A stretch of DNA of 64,000 bases from JBBSAT01 sp046351235 (GTDB taxonomy: Bacteria > Myxococcota_A > Polyangia > Polyangiales > Sandaracinaceae). The position numbers and the translations under genes are program-made. The notes beneath the pieces are model-generated. The model searched no databases, was not told the origin of the DNA, and saw only the letters and a program-made list of their open reading frames with translations. Shown piece after piece: positions 7,306 through 15,816 of this stretch (positions are counted from its first letter, which is position 1; each line of letters starts with the position of its first letter). The stretch lies in the NCBI GenBank assembly GCA_046351235.1, contig JAXLYV010000002.1:1-64000 (forward strand), read 5' to 3'.

Positions 7306-10200
7306 TCAGGGCGCGTCGTACTCGACCCGGAACGCGACCGAGCCCGGAAGGGTCGCGGGCGTGTATCCGAGCGTCGAGGCCACGATCGCCGTGGCTCCCT
7401 CGCGGTCGAAGCCGCCGATGGCGACGACGGCGTCGATCACGGCGTCGATCGTGAGCTGCCCCGAGAGAACGATCGGCGCGCCCGCGCTGGCCTGCGAGAC
7501 GATGCCCTCCTCGACGAGGAGGGTCGTCGAGACCGAGCCGTTGCGGCGGTTGACGACGGGGATCTCGAGCGTCGCCGGGACCGTCTCGAGCGCGAGGGTC
7601 GTGCCGGAGGCGGGCGCGACCTCGCTCCAACGCCCGAGCTCGACCTCGCCGGTCGCGCGCGCCGAGAAACCGACGGCGATGCGCCCGTCCGCGATCGTGC
7701 CGAGGACGAGGGCCGGCAGCACGCCCTCGATCAGCGAGGCGCCGCTCGGCTCCGCGACGTGCGCCGTGAAGCCGGTCGCGCGCTCGTCGAGGAGCGAGGC
7801 CACCGGCCCCGCGAGCTCGAAGGGGTCGACCCCGCGCCTCGCCGTGAGAGCGAACGGGTAGACGCCTCGGAGCGCGTAGGCGTGCTCGTAGTGCGAGCCC
7901 GTGCCCGGCGGCGAGCCGTCGCCCGGATCGATCGCGACGCCCGTCAGCTCCGCATCCAGAACGTCCACGACGAGCGACGCGCCGGGCTCGAGCAGCGCAT
8001 CGGCGACGCGAACGGCGCCGCCGCCTCCGGTGATCGCCTCCTCCGCCAGCCGATCGACACGCGTCCAGTAGTAGAGCCAGTGCGTCCGCGCGAGATAGCG
8101 GTAGTGATAGACGGACCAGTTCGTGTCGTCGGCGAAGCTCTCGCCGCCCGCGATCGAGCGCTCGATCGGCGCGTAGCGATAGTGGGCCTCGCGGCGCGCG
8201 ACGACGGCGGACGCTGCGTGGGTCGTGTCGGCGGCATCGGCGAGGAGCATGCGCGCCTCGTCCTCGAGCGCGGCGTCGGCGGTGAGCGCCGCCTCCCGCG
8301 CCATCGCGACCGCGCCGTACGCCTGCCACGCGTGCCGCGCACGGAGGCCGGTGATCTCCACGCCGTCGAGGATCTCCGCGAAGATCCCTTCGCCGCCGGC
8401 CTCGACGTCGTCCTGCACCGCGCGGAGCCGGCGGACGAGGTCGCGTAGCTCGTCGTCGGTGCGCTGCAGCGCCGTCACGTGCTGCGCTCGCCAGGCGCGC
8501 ACCGTGGGGAGATCCCACGCCATCATCTCGGTCGGCGTCGGAGGAAGCGGGTGGACCGCGATGCCGAGCGAGGCCGCCACCTCGGTCTCGGGATCGGTCC
8601 CGACGAGGTAGGGCAGCGTGTCCTGCCACGACGTCATCCAGTCGCGCGCCTGGTGGTCGATCAGCGCCTCGAGCACGGCGAGCGTCTCGCTGCCGGCGGT
8701 GGGCCCGAGCGGCGAGACGATATCGGCGAGGCAGTCCGTGTAGCGGTAGTCGACGTCCATCGACATGCGGAGCGAGCAGTACTCGTTCTGCCAGTAGCCC
8801 CACTCGTGCCCGGTGCCGAAGGTGTGGTGCCCGTCGACGCCGTGATCGCTCGAGGGATCCGTCGCGAGCAGGGGGCGCAGATGCTGGATGTCGCGGTCTC
8901 GCGCCTCGATCGTGATCGGCAAGTACACGGGCAGGGCGATGTCGAAGGTCAGCCAGTAGGCTGCCTCGGGGAAGTAGACGATGCGGCGGCGCGGCGCCTC
9001 TTGCTGGATGAAGGCGTCGAGGAAGTGGAAGTCCTCGTTGCCATACACCGGCGCGGGGCGCTCGAGGTCGTAGAACATGAGCGGGTGCACGCTGACGCCG
9101 AGCTCGGGCGGCGCGAACTGCGGCAGGTCGTAGTAGCGGACGTGGTAGTGGGCCGTCGGCGGGCCGTGCGTGCCGTGATTGATGGTCATCACGCGCGTGC
9201 CCGGGTAGTGCGTCGTGAGGTAGTCGGTCGTCGTGGTGAGCTCGTCGACGATCTGCTCGTCGGGGAGCTCGGTGAACTCGCTGGGGTTGAACAGGAACTG
9301 GAAGAACGTCGGGTAGCTCGCCGGGTCGTTCCCCATCACGGCGTCCACGGCCTCGGCGATCTGCACGCTCGCGGGCCGCGGGTCGTCGGGGTCCACCACC
9401 GGGCGGCCGCCTTGCTGCACCTCGTGCAGGTTCAGGCCCGCCTCGCGCGGGAAACCCCGCTCGAGTCCGTAGCGGGCGAGCGCACCGGATCCCACGCCCG
9501 CCTGGCCTCGACTCGCGCCGTTCGCGAGCGTCCAGTCGATGTAGCGCACGGCCTCCTGCGCGTCGGCGGTGCCCGTCAGGAACGCGTCGCCGAGCTCGAG
9601 CGGGTGCGTGAGGTGCAGCGACACCGAGCGCCAGCGGAACGACGGCGTGTGCACGCGATCGAGGGGCGCCTCCGGCCAGTGGAGCGAGGCCGGCGCGTAG
9701 GTCTCCTCGGGGTGGAAGAAGCGGACGCCGAGCGCGTGGAGCAGCTCGTACGCGGCGTACTGGCGGCCGAGCAGACCGCCGCCCGCGAGCTCGACGAGCG
9801 TGCCGCCGCTGCAGCGCGTCTCGTGCATCGCGAAGGTCTGATCCGTCGGGAGCGCGTCGCGCTCCCAGCCCGTGAGCGAGTCGCCGAGCGCGTCGCCGAG
9901 CAAGACGATGCGGCCGAGGCCCATCTCGCAGCCGCGCGCGGTGCTCGCGCTGCCCGGCACGAGCGTGGCGTCGACGCCCATGCGCGCGAGCTGGGTCACG
10001 ACGTCCTCGGCCGCGTGGCTCACGCCCATCGGCGCGTCGGCCGCAACGACGACCTCGAAGGTGGTGGCGGTGAACGGGAGCGGCGCGCCCGGGCTCGAGG
10101 GGCAACCGGCGAGCATGCCGACGGAGGCGGCGAGCGAGAGCGCGAGCCCGCGCGACCGAAGGGACGAGGAAGGCGCGAGCGACGGGGGGACGAGACGCAT
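7306..10200 (-). CDS. Large secreted lipoprotein with GH67/GH20b-like N-terminal domain
   Basis: 964 residues from ATG 10200. The signal peptide ends in lipobox MLAGC (Cys about residue 32). Residues 45-180 resemble the N-terminal domain seen in alpha-glucuronidases (GH67) and GH20 enzymes, including the GRQYAAYELLHALGVRFFHPEE segment. The central region is rich in His, Trp and Tyr (for example FGTGHEWGYWQNEYC) and may form a barrel. A beta-rich C-terminal part (700-964) ends in a poorly conserved sandwich-like region. It is probably a surface carbohydrate-active or carbohydrate-binding lipoprotein; no catalytic pair could be identified with confidence. Confidence 0.75.
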   Translation of the reverse strand: MRLVPPSLAPSSSLRSRGLALSLAASVGMLAGCPSSPGAPLPFTATTFEVVVAADAPMGVSHAAEDVVTQLARMGVDATLVPGSASTARGCEMGLGRIVLLGDALGDSLTGWERDALPTDQTFAMHETRCSGGTLVELAGGGLLGRQYAAYELLHALGVRFFHPEETYAPASLHWPEAPLDRVHTPSFRWRSVSLHLTHPLELGDAFLTGTADAQEAVRYIDWTLANGASRGQAGVGSGALARYGLERGFPREAGLNLHEVQQGGRPVVDPDDPRPASVQIAEAVDAVMGNDPASYPTFFQFLFNPSEFTELPDEQIVDELTTTTDYLTTHYPGTRVMTINHGTHGPPTAHYHVRYYDLPQFAPPELGVSVHPLMFYDLERPAPVYGNEDFHFLDAFIQQEAPRRRIVYFPEAAYWLTFDIALPVYLPITIEARDRDIQHLRPLLATDPSSDHGVDGHHTFGTGHEWGYWQNEYCSLRMSMDVDYRYTDCLADIVSPLGPTAGSETLAVLEALIDHQARDWMTSWQDTLPYLVGTDPETEVAASLGIAVHPLPPTPTEMMAWDLPTVRAWRAQHVTALQRTDDELRDLVRRLRAVQDDVEAGGEGIFAEILDGVEITGLRARHAWQAYGAVAMAREAALTADAALEDEARMLLADAADTTHAASAVVARREAHYRYAPIERSIAGGESFADDTNWSVYHYRYLARTHWLYYWTRVDRLAEEAITGGGGAVRVADALLEPGASLVVDVLDAELTGVAIDPGDGSPPGTGSHYEHAYALRGVYPFALTARRGVDPFELAGPVASLLDERATGFTAHVAEPSGASLIEGVLPALVLGTIADGRIAVGFSARATGEVELGRWSEVAPASGTTLALETVPATLEIPVVNRRNGSVSTTLLVEEGIVSQASAGAPIVLSGQLTIDAVIDAVVAIGGFDREGATAIVASTLGYTPATLPGSVAFRVEYDAP

Positions 10201-10286
10201 GACGCGCGAGGATACCGTGCGCGCTCGCGTGCGCGGCACCGTGGATGGCATGCAGGCTGCGGCGCGACGGCGGTCCGCGGCGCGGC

Positions 10287-11087
10287 TCACGGCGCGGCGG
10301 CCGGGAGCAGCGAACGGACGCTCCGGCGAAGGCGCCCCTCCATGAACGAGGGCAGCCACGCTCCGAGCCGCAAGAGCAGCTCGATGACGGGGCTCGACGA
10401 CGCACGGCGTGGCCTCGCGTCGATCGCGCGCACGAGGCCCGCCGCGGTGTGGGCGACGGGCAAGCTGTGGACGCCGTCGAAGCGCGTGGCCGCGCCCATC
10501 TCGGTGCGCGTGTGCGGCGCGACGAAGACGGAGAGCTCGATGCCGTGCATCCCGACCTCGCCGCGCAGCGCGTGCGTCCACGCCTCGAGCGCCGCCTTGC
10601 TCGCGCAGTAGTTCGCCGTCGTGGGGCAGGCGACGCTGCCGAGAAGCGAGGACACGTTCACGATCGCCCCGCGTCGGCGCGCGATCATGTGCGGGAGCAC
10701 GGCGCGCGTCGTGTGCACGGCACCCCAGTAGTCGAGGGCGAGCTCGGCCTCCAGATCGGCGAGGGGCGTGTCGAGGAAGAGCGACTGCCGGCACGCGCCC
10801 GCGTTGTTCACGAGCACGTCGATCGGGCGCTCGCGCGCGAGCGCGTCGATCCCTTCGCGCACGTCGTCGGCGCGCGTGACGTCGAGCGCGCGGGTCTCGG
10901 GGCGCGCGTGCCCGGCCGCGACGATCTCGTCGGCGACGGCCTCGAGCCGAGGCGCGGTGCGGGCGACCAGCACGAGGGAGTGACCTCCGCGGGCGAGCTG
11001 GCGCGCCGTCTCGGCGCCGATCCCGCGCGAGGCGCCGGTGAGGACGATGCGACGGGGCGTCGCGAGCAAGCGGGCGGGAAACGACAT
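10287..11087 (-). CDS. Short-chain dehydrogenase/reductase
   Basis: A 266-residue classical SDR. The cofactor motif TGASRGIG is near residue 18, NNAG near 97, Ser in VNVSSLLGS and the YCASK catalytic pair near 160. ATG 11087 is supported by AGGAGG about 11 nt upstream. A C-terminal amphipathic segment (VIELLLRLGAWLPSFMEGRLRR) could associate with membrane, as in DltE/DHRS-like SDRs. It lies between the GH67-like lipoprotein and the AraC gene on the same strand. Substrate unknown. Confidence 0.88.
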   Translation of the reverse strand: MSFPARLLATPRRIVLTGASRGIGAETARQLARGGHSLVLVARTAPRLEAVADEIVAAGHARPETRALDVTRADDVREGIDALARERPIDVLVNNAGACRQSLFLDTPLADLEAELALDYWGAVHTTRAVLPHMIARRRGAIVNVSSLLGSVACPTTANYCASKAALEAWTHALRGEVGMHGIELSVFVAPHTRTEMGAATRFDGVHSLPVAHTAAGLVRAIDARPRRASSSPVIELLLRLGAWLPSFMEGRLRRSVRSLLPAAAP

Positions 11088-11189
11088 GGCGGGGGAGCCT
11101 CCTCGCGCGGGTGGAGCGCGTGAAGGAGGGATGCGCGGGCGCGCGGCGTAGCGCTTCTCGCGCCTTGCGGACCGCTTCTCCTGGCTTGC

Positions 11190-11203
11190 GATCGACGCCG
11201 TCA
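11190..11203 (-). repeat. Stop-codon-linked element, core copy D
   Basis: On the minus strand the AraC gene ends with TGACGGCGTCGATC, in which TGA is the stop codon. The same 14-mer (one mismatch allowed) sits at gene 3' ends at 24149-24162, 49235-49248 and 51840-51853. Only the core is convincing in this copy. Confidence 0.5.
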
Positions 11204-12115
11204 GGGCTCGCGCGCTTCGACGCGGAGCCACATCTCCATGCGGACGCGGCCGCCGGTCGGCGCGTCGCCGACGTAGCGATCGATCGCGACGAAGTCGACG
11301 GGCTCGAGGACGCTCTCGGGAATCCAGCACGAGAAAATCGTGCGCCAGCGCTCGGCCACGTCCGCGACGGCGCCCTCGTACGGGAATACGGCGTAGCGCC
11401 CCGCCGGAAGCGTCGCGCGGAAGAGAGGCGGCACCAGGGCCGCCGACGCGCTCCACGCCACCGCCGCGTGATAGCGCCGGTGCTCGGGCGCCGTGATCTG
11501 CGGGCTGTCGTAGCCGAGGCCCCACGCATCGAGCGGGCCGCTCGCGCCGAGCGCGGCGAGGTGGGCGAGCAGCGCGCCCCACGCTTCGTCGAGGGCCGCG
11601 AGCTCGTAGCCGTCCGCGCTCGCCACGCACGCGAGGGGTGTCTCGTCGCGCGTCTCGAAGCGCACCTCGAGCGCGCGCGCGCGCTCGCGGCGCTCGCGGC
11701 CGGAGAGGGCCGGCGGGAGCGCGTAGAGGCTCGCGGGAGAGAACGTCATGCCGTGCTCGCGCGCGAGGCGACCGACCGCGCCCGTGCTCCGGCCGGCGCG
11801 GACCGCGGACGGGCTGAGCCCGAAGTGCGCGGTGAAGGCCTTGCTGAAGTTCGAGAGCGAGGAGTACCCGGAATCGAGCGCAATGGCGCCGATCGCGCGG
11901 TGCGGCTCGTAGGCGAGCCTCAGCGCGGCGAGCTCGAGACGGCGGCGCGTGACGAAGCGGCCGAGCGGCTCGCCCACGTGAGAGTGAAAGACCCGATGGA
12001 AGTGGTGCTCGCTGAGCCCCGCGACGCGCGCGACCTCCGCGAGCGTGATCGGACCGGAGAGGTTCGCCGCCACGTACGCGAGCGCGCGATCGATCTCGGG
12101 ACGGTACGCGGACAT
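11201..12115 (-). CDS. AraC-family regulator with GyrI-like effector domain
   Basis: 304 residues from ATG 12115. The two AraC helix-turn-helix units occupy about residues 5-105: LAEVARVAGLSEHHFHRVF, and IGAIALDSGYSSLSNFSKAF followed by GLSPSAVR. The C-terminal half (about 145-304) has the GyrI/Rob-C effector-binding pattern with the conserved aromatic and Glu segments. Such proteins (Rob, BmrR-type) sense hydrophobic ligands and activate detoxification genes. The neighbouring SDR, sulfotransferase and multicopper oxidase are candidate targets. Confidence 0.88.
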   Translation of the reverse strand: MSAYRPEIDRALAYVAANLSGPITLAEVARVAGLSEHHFHRVFHSHVGEPLGRFVTRRRLELAALRLAYEPHRAIGAIALDSGYSSLSNFSKAFTAHFGLSPSAVRAGRSTGAVGRLAREHGMTFSPASLYALPPALSGRERRERARALEVRFETRDETPLACVASADGYELAALDEAWGALLAHLAALGASGPLDAWGLGYDSPQITAPEHRRYHAAVAWSASAALVPPLFRATLPAGRYAVFPYEGAVADVAERWRTIFSCWIPESVLEPVDFVAIDRYVGDAPTGGRVRMEMWLRVEAREP

Positions 12116-12184
12116 GCGCTCGCGGAACTCTGCGCGCGGGGCGGTCGACGGATCAAGCGCGCGGGCCCGTCCCGAGCGTGCGCG

Positions 12185-13444
12185 TCACTCCGCGAGGTAC
12201 GTCGCGCGGTACTTCGCCAGCGCGTCGTCGATGCCGTTCGACGTGAGGCCGAAGTCTTCCGCGCGGTAGACGTGGTGGCCGAAGCGGTCCTTCTTCTGCT
12301 TGCGCAAGAGGTCCTTCATGCCGTCCTGGGTCTCGCGATCGAACGCGAGATCGGCCGCCGCGTAGATGCGCTTGGCCTCGCCGAGCGGGTCGCGCACGAG
12401 GTCCTCGTAGCGCACGTCGATGAAGTGGCGCTCGCCCGCCGCCTCGCGCGCGGCCATCCCGCGCTCGACCATCCGGTAGATCTTCTTCGACCAATGGGCG
12501 CCCACGGCGCGCGGATCCACCTGGTCGCTGAACACGCCGCGGCCGTGCGCGACCATGCTGCAGAACGAGGGAATCGTCTCGCGCGGCTCGCGGTGCGTCC
12601 ACACGACGAGCGCGTCGGGGAAGACGGAGAAGAGGACGTCGAGCCACTCGAGGTGGTGCGGCGTCTTGAGCACCCAGCGCGCATCGGGCACGCCCTTGCG
12701 CTGGAACGAGAGCAGCCTCATCGCGCGCTCGAGCGCGCGGTACGCCGGCGTCTGGTCCTGCCCCTCGAGCCAGCGCGAGAAGCTCGGCACGTCGAGCGTG
12801 GCTTCGGCGACCGTGCTGCGGAACGAGAGATCGAGGAGCAGCACGTCTTCTTCCGGCGCGCTCGCCTCCACCGGATGGATCGCGAAGAAGTCGGGCGCGA
12901 GATAGCCGAGCGCCATCTCGCTCTGTTCGGCCTGCGCGCGCCGCGCGTCGTAGCCGCCGCTCGCGTCGAGCGGGGCGGGCGAAAGGGCCTCCCACGAGGC
13001 GAGGGCGCGCAGCTTGCGGTCGCTCGCGAGCATGCGGTGCAACAGCGTGGTGCCCGTGCGCTGCAGGCCCGCGATCACGATGGGCCGCGACACGCTCTCG
13101 TTCGCGATCTCCGGGTGCAGGCGGTACTGCTCCTCGACTCGCGCGCGGTTGGCGAGCGTGGACACCAGGCGCGTGCGCGTGATCAGCCGGCCGACCGGGT
13201 GCAGGTGTGCCTCGCGCTGGATCGAGTCGACCAGCATCGCGAGCGGCTCGCGGAAGCTCGGCTCGCCGAAGTCGAGCAGGCCGGTCGCCTCTTCGGCGGC
13301 GGCCATGAGCGAAGCAGGATCGAGCGACATGGCGCCCCTCGAGAAGCGCGAGGTCAGCCCGAGAAGGCCGTTCAACGCGCGCACCGGGAGCGGACGGTGC
13401 GGTCGGTCGTAGCGGGTGGATGTCGTGCGATCGCCTCTCGCCAT
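12185..13444 (-). CDS. Sulfotransferase family protein
   Basis: 419 residues from ATG 13444. The 5'-PSB (PAPS) loop GLQRTGTTLLHRML lies near residues 120-133, and the 3'-phosphate-binding region WTHREPRETIPSF near 290. These match the bacterial sulfotransferase_3 family. There is no signal peptide. It would transfer sulfate from PAPS to a hydroxyl or amine of an unknown acceptor, lipid or natural product. The same-strand gap to the AraC gene is 69 bp. Confidence 0.85.
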   Translation of the reverse strand: MARGDRTTSTRYDRPHRPLPVRALNGLLGLTSRFSRGAMSLDPASLMAAAEEATGLLDFGEPSFREPLAMLVDSIQREAHLHPVGRLITRTRLVSTLANRARVEEQYRLHPEIANESVSRPIVIAGLQRTGTTLLHRMLASDRKLRALASWEALSPAPLDASGGYDARRAQAEQSEMALGYLAPDFFAIHPVEASAPEEDVLLLDLSFRSTVAEATLDVPSFSRWLEGQDQTPAYRALERAMRLLSFQRKGVPDARWVLKTPHHLEWLDVLFSVFPDALVVWTHREPRETIPSFCSMVAHGRGVFSDQVDPRAVGAHWSKKIYRMVERGMAAREAAGERHFIDVRYEDLVRDPLGEAKRIYAAADLAFDRETQDGMKDLLRKQKKDRFGHHVYRAEDFGLTSNGIDDALAKYRATYLAE

Positions 13445-13521
13445 GGGCGGGCGAGGATACCCGAGCGCCCGCCGCGTTCACGCCGATTCCGACGGCCGGC
13501 CAGGCGCCGAGGGATCGGCTC

Positions 13522-13583
13522 GCTCGCTCCGGCCCCTTCCGCGCACACGCTTCGCGCGCTCCGTCCGGGGCTCCGGAGCGAGC
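13522..13583 (-). terminator. Candidate hairpin 3' of the multicopper oxidase gene
   Basis: GCTCGCTCCGG at 13522-13532 is the exact complement of CCGGAGCGAGC at 13573-13583, giving an 11-bp stem around about 40 nt. It begins 18 nt after the multicopper oxidase stop codon. There is no U tract, as is usual in such GC-rich DNA. Confidence 0.5.
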
Positions 13584-13600
13584 GCTCTCTGCCGAGGACG

Positions 13601-15001
13601 TCAGGGCTGCAGATCGATCATGCCCATCATCCCCGCGTCGGCGTGGTCGAGGATGTGGCAGTGCATCATCCACATGCCGGGGCGCTCGTCGAAGTGGACG
13701 ACGAAGCGCGCCTCGCCGTTCACCGGCACGTCGATGGTGTCGAGCCACTCGGGGACCACGTGGCCGCTGGCGTCGATCGCCTGGAAGAAGAACCCGTGCA
13801 GGTGGATCGGGTGGGCCCACTCGATCGTGTTGTGGAAGGTCCACCTCTGCGTGTCGCCGACGTGCGCGACGAGCGGCGTGGTGTCCCAGCCGGGGATGCC
13901 GGTGAAGCTCATCACGAGGTGCCCATCGACGGTGCCCTGCGTGAGCGAGACGTCGAGAGGCGTGGCCCCGGTCGTGTCGAGCGGCTCGACGCTGCGGGCC
14001 GGGAACGCGGGCAGGGAGATCGTGCGGCGCGGGCCCTCGATGGAGACGTGGAGGACGACGACGGGGTCGCGGAACTCCGTCGAGCCGTAGCCGCGGTCGT
14101 AGGGGATCCACATCAGTGGCAGTACCTGACCGGGCATCGCGTCGGGGACCACGATCGCGTCGACGCGCTGCCCGGGCAGCACGAGCAAGCGCGACGCCGC
14201 GCGCGGATGCGGCGAGATCCCGCGGTCGCCGCCCACCACGCGGAACACGTGCCCAGGCAGCTCGAGCTGGAAGTAGCGGCTGATCGCGGCGTTCACGATG
14301 CGCAGGCGGAGCGGCACGCCGTTGCGGACGTGGAGCGTGGCGCCCTCGCGGCCGTTCGCGAGCACGTGGTTGCCTTCGCGCCCGAACAAGGTCGCGAGGT
14401 CGCCGCCGACGTCGTGCGGGAGCGGCTGCCCCGCGTCGTCGAGCGAGATGTCGTTCAGCATGAGCACGAGCTCGTCCATCTCGGGCTCGTCGTCCGCGCG
14501 CACCACGATCGCGCCGTGGAGGCCGGCGTCGACCTGCACCGCCGAGCGCACGTGCGGGTGGTACCAGTACAGGCCTTCGTCGGGCAGCACGAAGTCGTAG
14601 TCGAAGCTGCCGCCGGGCGGGACCGGCGGCGTGTGGTGCGTCGGCGCGCCATCCATCGCGTTCGGCACACGGACGCCATGCCAGTGGATCGTGGTCTCCT
14701 CCGGCAGCTCGTTCCGGAAGTGCACGATCAGTCGGTCGCCCACGTGGGCCTCGATGCGCGGGCCGGGAGAGAGCCCGTCGTAGGTCCACAGCGGCGTGAC
14801 GGTGCCGGGGACGATCACGGCCTCGCCGGGCCGCGCGACGAGATCGATCTCGATCACGTGCGGGTCGGGGTCGAGATCCACGGCGCGCGGCAGCGCGATC
14901 GCATCGTCCCACCCCTCGGGCTGCGCGAGGCCCGGGTCGACCGGGGCGCAGGCCCCCAGTATCGAGAAGAGCAGCGCGAGCCGCGAGCGCACCCGGAGCA
15001 T
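13601..15001 (-). CDS. Multicopper oxidase lipoprotein
   Basis: 466 residues from ATG 15001. The signal peptide ends in lipobox LGAC (Cys18), so the enzyme is probably a periplasmic or outer-membrane lipoprotein. All copper sites are present: HWHG (106-109), YHPHVRSAVQ (His148, His150), HPIHLHGFFFQ near 391 and HCHILDHADAGMM near 445, with Met as axial type-1 ligand. The size fits three-domain CueO/CotA/bilirubin-oxidase-like enzymes oxidising metals or phenols. It is divergent from the ECF-sigma operon, sharing a 122-bp promoter region, so co-regulation is possible. Confidence 0.92.
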   Translation of the reverse strand: MLRVRSRLALLFSILGACAPVDPGLAQPEGWDDAIALPRAVDLDPDPHVIEIDLVARPGEAVIVPGTVTPLWTYDGLSPGPRIEAHVGDRLIVHFRNELPEETTIHWHGVRVPNAMDGAPTHHTPPVPPGGSFDYDFVLPDEGLYWYHPHVRSAVQVDAGLHGAIVVRADDEPEMDELVLMLNDISLDDAGQPLPHDVGGDLATLFGREGNHVLANGREGATLHVRNGVPLRLRIVNAAISRYFQLELPGHVFRVVGGDRGISPHPRAASRLLVLPGQRVDAIVVPDAMPGQVLPLMWIPYDRGYGSTEFRDPVVVLHVSIEGPRRTISLPAFPARSVEPLDTTGATPLDVSLTQGTVDGHLVMSFTGIPGWDTTPLVAHVGDTQRWTFHNTIEWAHPIHLHGFFFQAIDASGHVVPEWLDTIDVPVNGEARFVVHFDERPGMWMMHCHILDHADAGMMGMIDLQP

Positions 15002-15076
15002 CTAACCACGAAGGCCCGTTCCGCGACCCCGAAAGGACCGGCCTCGGGCGGGCTCGGGCGCGCCCGTCCCGTACGA

Positions 15077-15103
15077 TGTCGATTTCGAGCGGCGTCGATC
15101 GTC
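15077..15103 (+). promoter_or_regulatory. Candidate ECF42-type promoter
   Basis: TGTCGA at 15077-15082 is separated by 17 bp from CGTC at 15100-15103, followed by GAGGAGGT (15111-15118) and the GTG start at 15124. From memory, the group-42 ECF sigma consensus is TGTCGA with CGTC at this spacing. The operon it would drive encodes such a sigma factor, implying autoregulation. Confidence 0.6.
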
Positions 15104-15123
15104 GATCCGAGAGGAGGTGTGCC

Positions 15124-15816
15124 GTGCCCGAGCTGATGCTGATGGTCGTGGTGGACGAGCCGGGCGAAGAGCGCCTCGCACCCGCCGAGGTGCGCGCGCT
15201 GGTCGAGGGGCATACCGCTTGGGAGAAGGAGCTGCGCGAGGCCACGATCCTCGTGGACGCGGAGCGCCTGCGCCCCTCGTCGGAGGGAGTGCGCGTGCGG
15301 GGCCGAGGCGACGCGCAGGCGCAGCCGGGGCCCTTCGGCGCCGAGGCGCTGAGCGCCTACGCGATCGTGCGGGCCGAGGGGCTCGATCAGGCGCTCGCGC
15401 TCGCGCGCCGTCTGCCCGTGCCGCCGGGCGCGAAGATCGAGGTGCGCCCGATCATGAAGCGCCACACGCACCCCGAGAAGACGAGCCAGCCCGGGCGCGT
15501 GTTCGCGTTCGGTGTGCTCGGGAGCGCGCCGAGCGAGGAGGGCTGGATCGAGGTCATGGACCGGATCGACGCGCGCACGCGCAATGGGTTTCCGGGCGAG
15601 CGTTGGCTCGGCGGCGTGCGGCTCGAGGCGCCCCGCACCGGGCGGCGCCTGGCGAGCGGCACGATCTTCGATGGTCCCTTCCTCGAGAGCAAAGAGGTGA
15701 TCGGCGGGCTGTTCTTTCTGCGGATGCAGTCGATGGCCGAGGCCGTGGCGTGGGCGGCGCAGACGCCGTTCGTGGACGAGGGCGCGCTCGAGATCCGGGA
15801 AGTGTGGCGCTCGTGA
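15124..15816 (+). CDS. Tandem YCII/DGPF-domain protein
   Basis: 230 residues. GTG 15124 was chosen because GAGGAGGT lies 5 nt upstream; an ATG at 15076 would overlap the promoter. There are two ferredoxin-like YCII units: the first (1-115) with a degenerate PGPF motif, the second (about 125-230) with the hallmark DGPFLESKEVIGG. DGPF proteins are the standard partners encoded beside ECF42 sigma factors; their biochemical role is unclear. Its stop overlaps the sigma gene start (GTGA), so the two are translationally coupled. Confidence 0.85.
   Translation: MPELMLMVVVDEPGEERLAPAEVRALVEGHTAWEKELREATILVDAERLRPSSEGVRVRGRGDAQAQPGPFGAEALSAYAIVRAEGLDQALALARRLPVPPGAKIEVRPIMKRHTHPEKTSQPGRVFAFGVLGSAPSEEGWIEVMDRIDARTRNGFPGERWLGGVRLEAPRTGRRLASGTIFDGPFLESKEVIGGLFFLRMQSMAEAVAWAAQTPFVDEGALEIREVWRS

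Noticed and set aside
7426..7450. Another copy of the GACGGCGTCGATC core
   Set aside because: It lies inside the GH67-like lipoprotein gene and encodes an Ile-Asp-Ala-Val repeat; it lacks the stop-codon context and hairpins.
15002..15123. Separate small gene between the oxidase and ECF operon
   Set aside because: ATG 15076 merely extends the DGPF frame into the promoter; the ribosome binding site supports GTG 15124.
11111..15136. 1341-residue plus-strand open frame across the AraC, sulfotransferase and oxidase genes
   Set aside because: Arg/Val/Ala-rich antisense composition with no domains; three recognised genes lie opposite.
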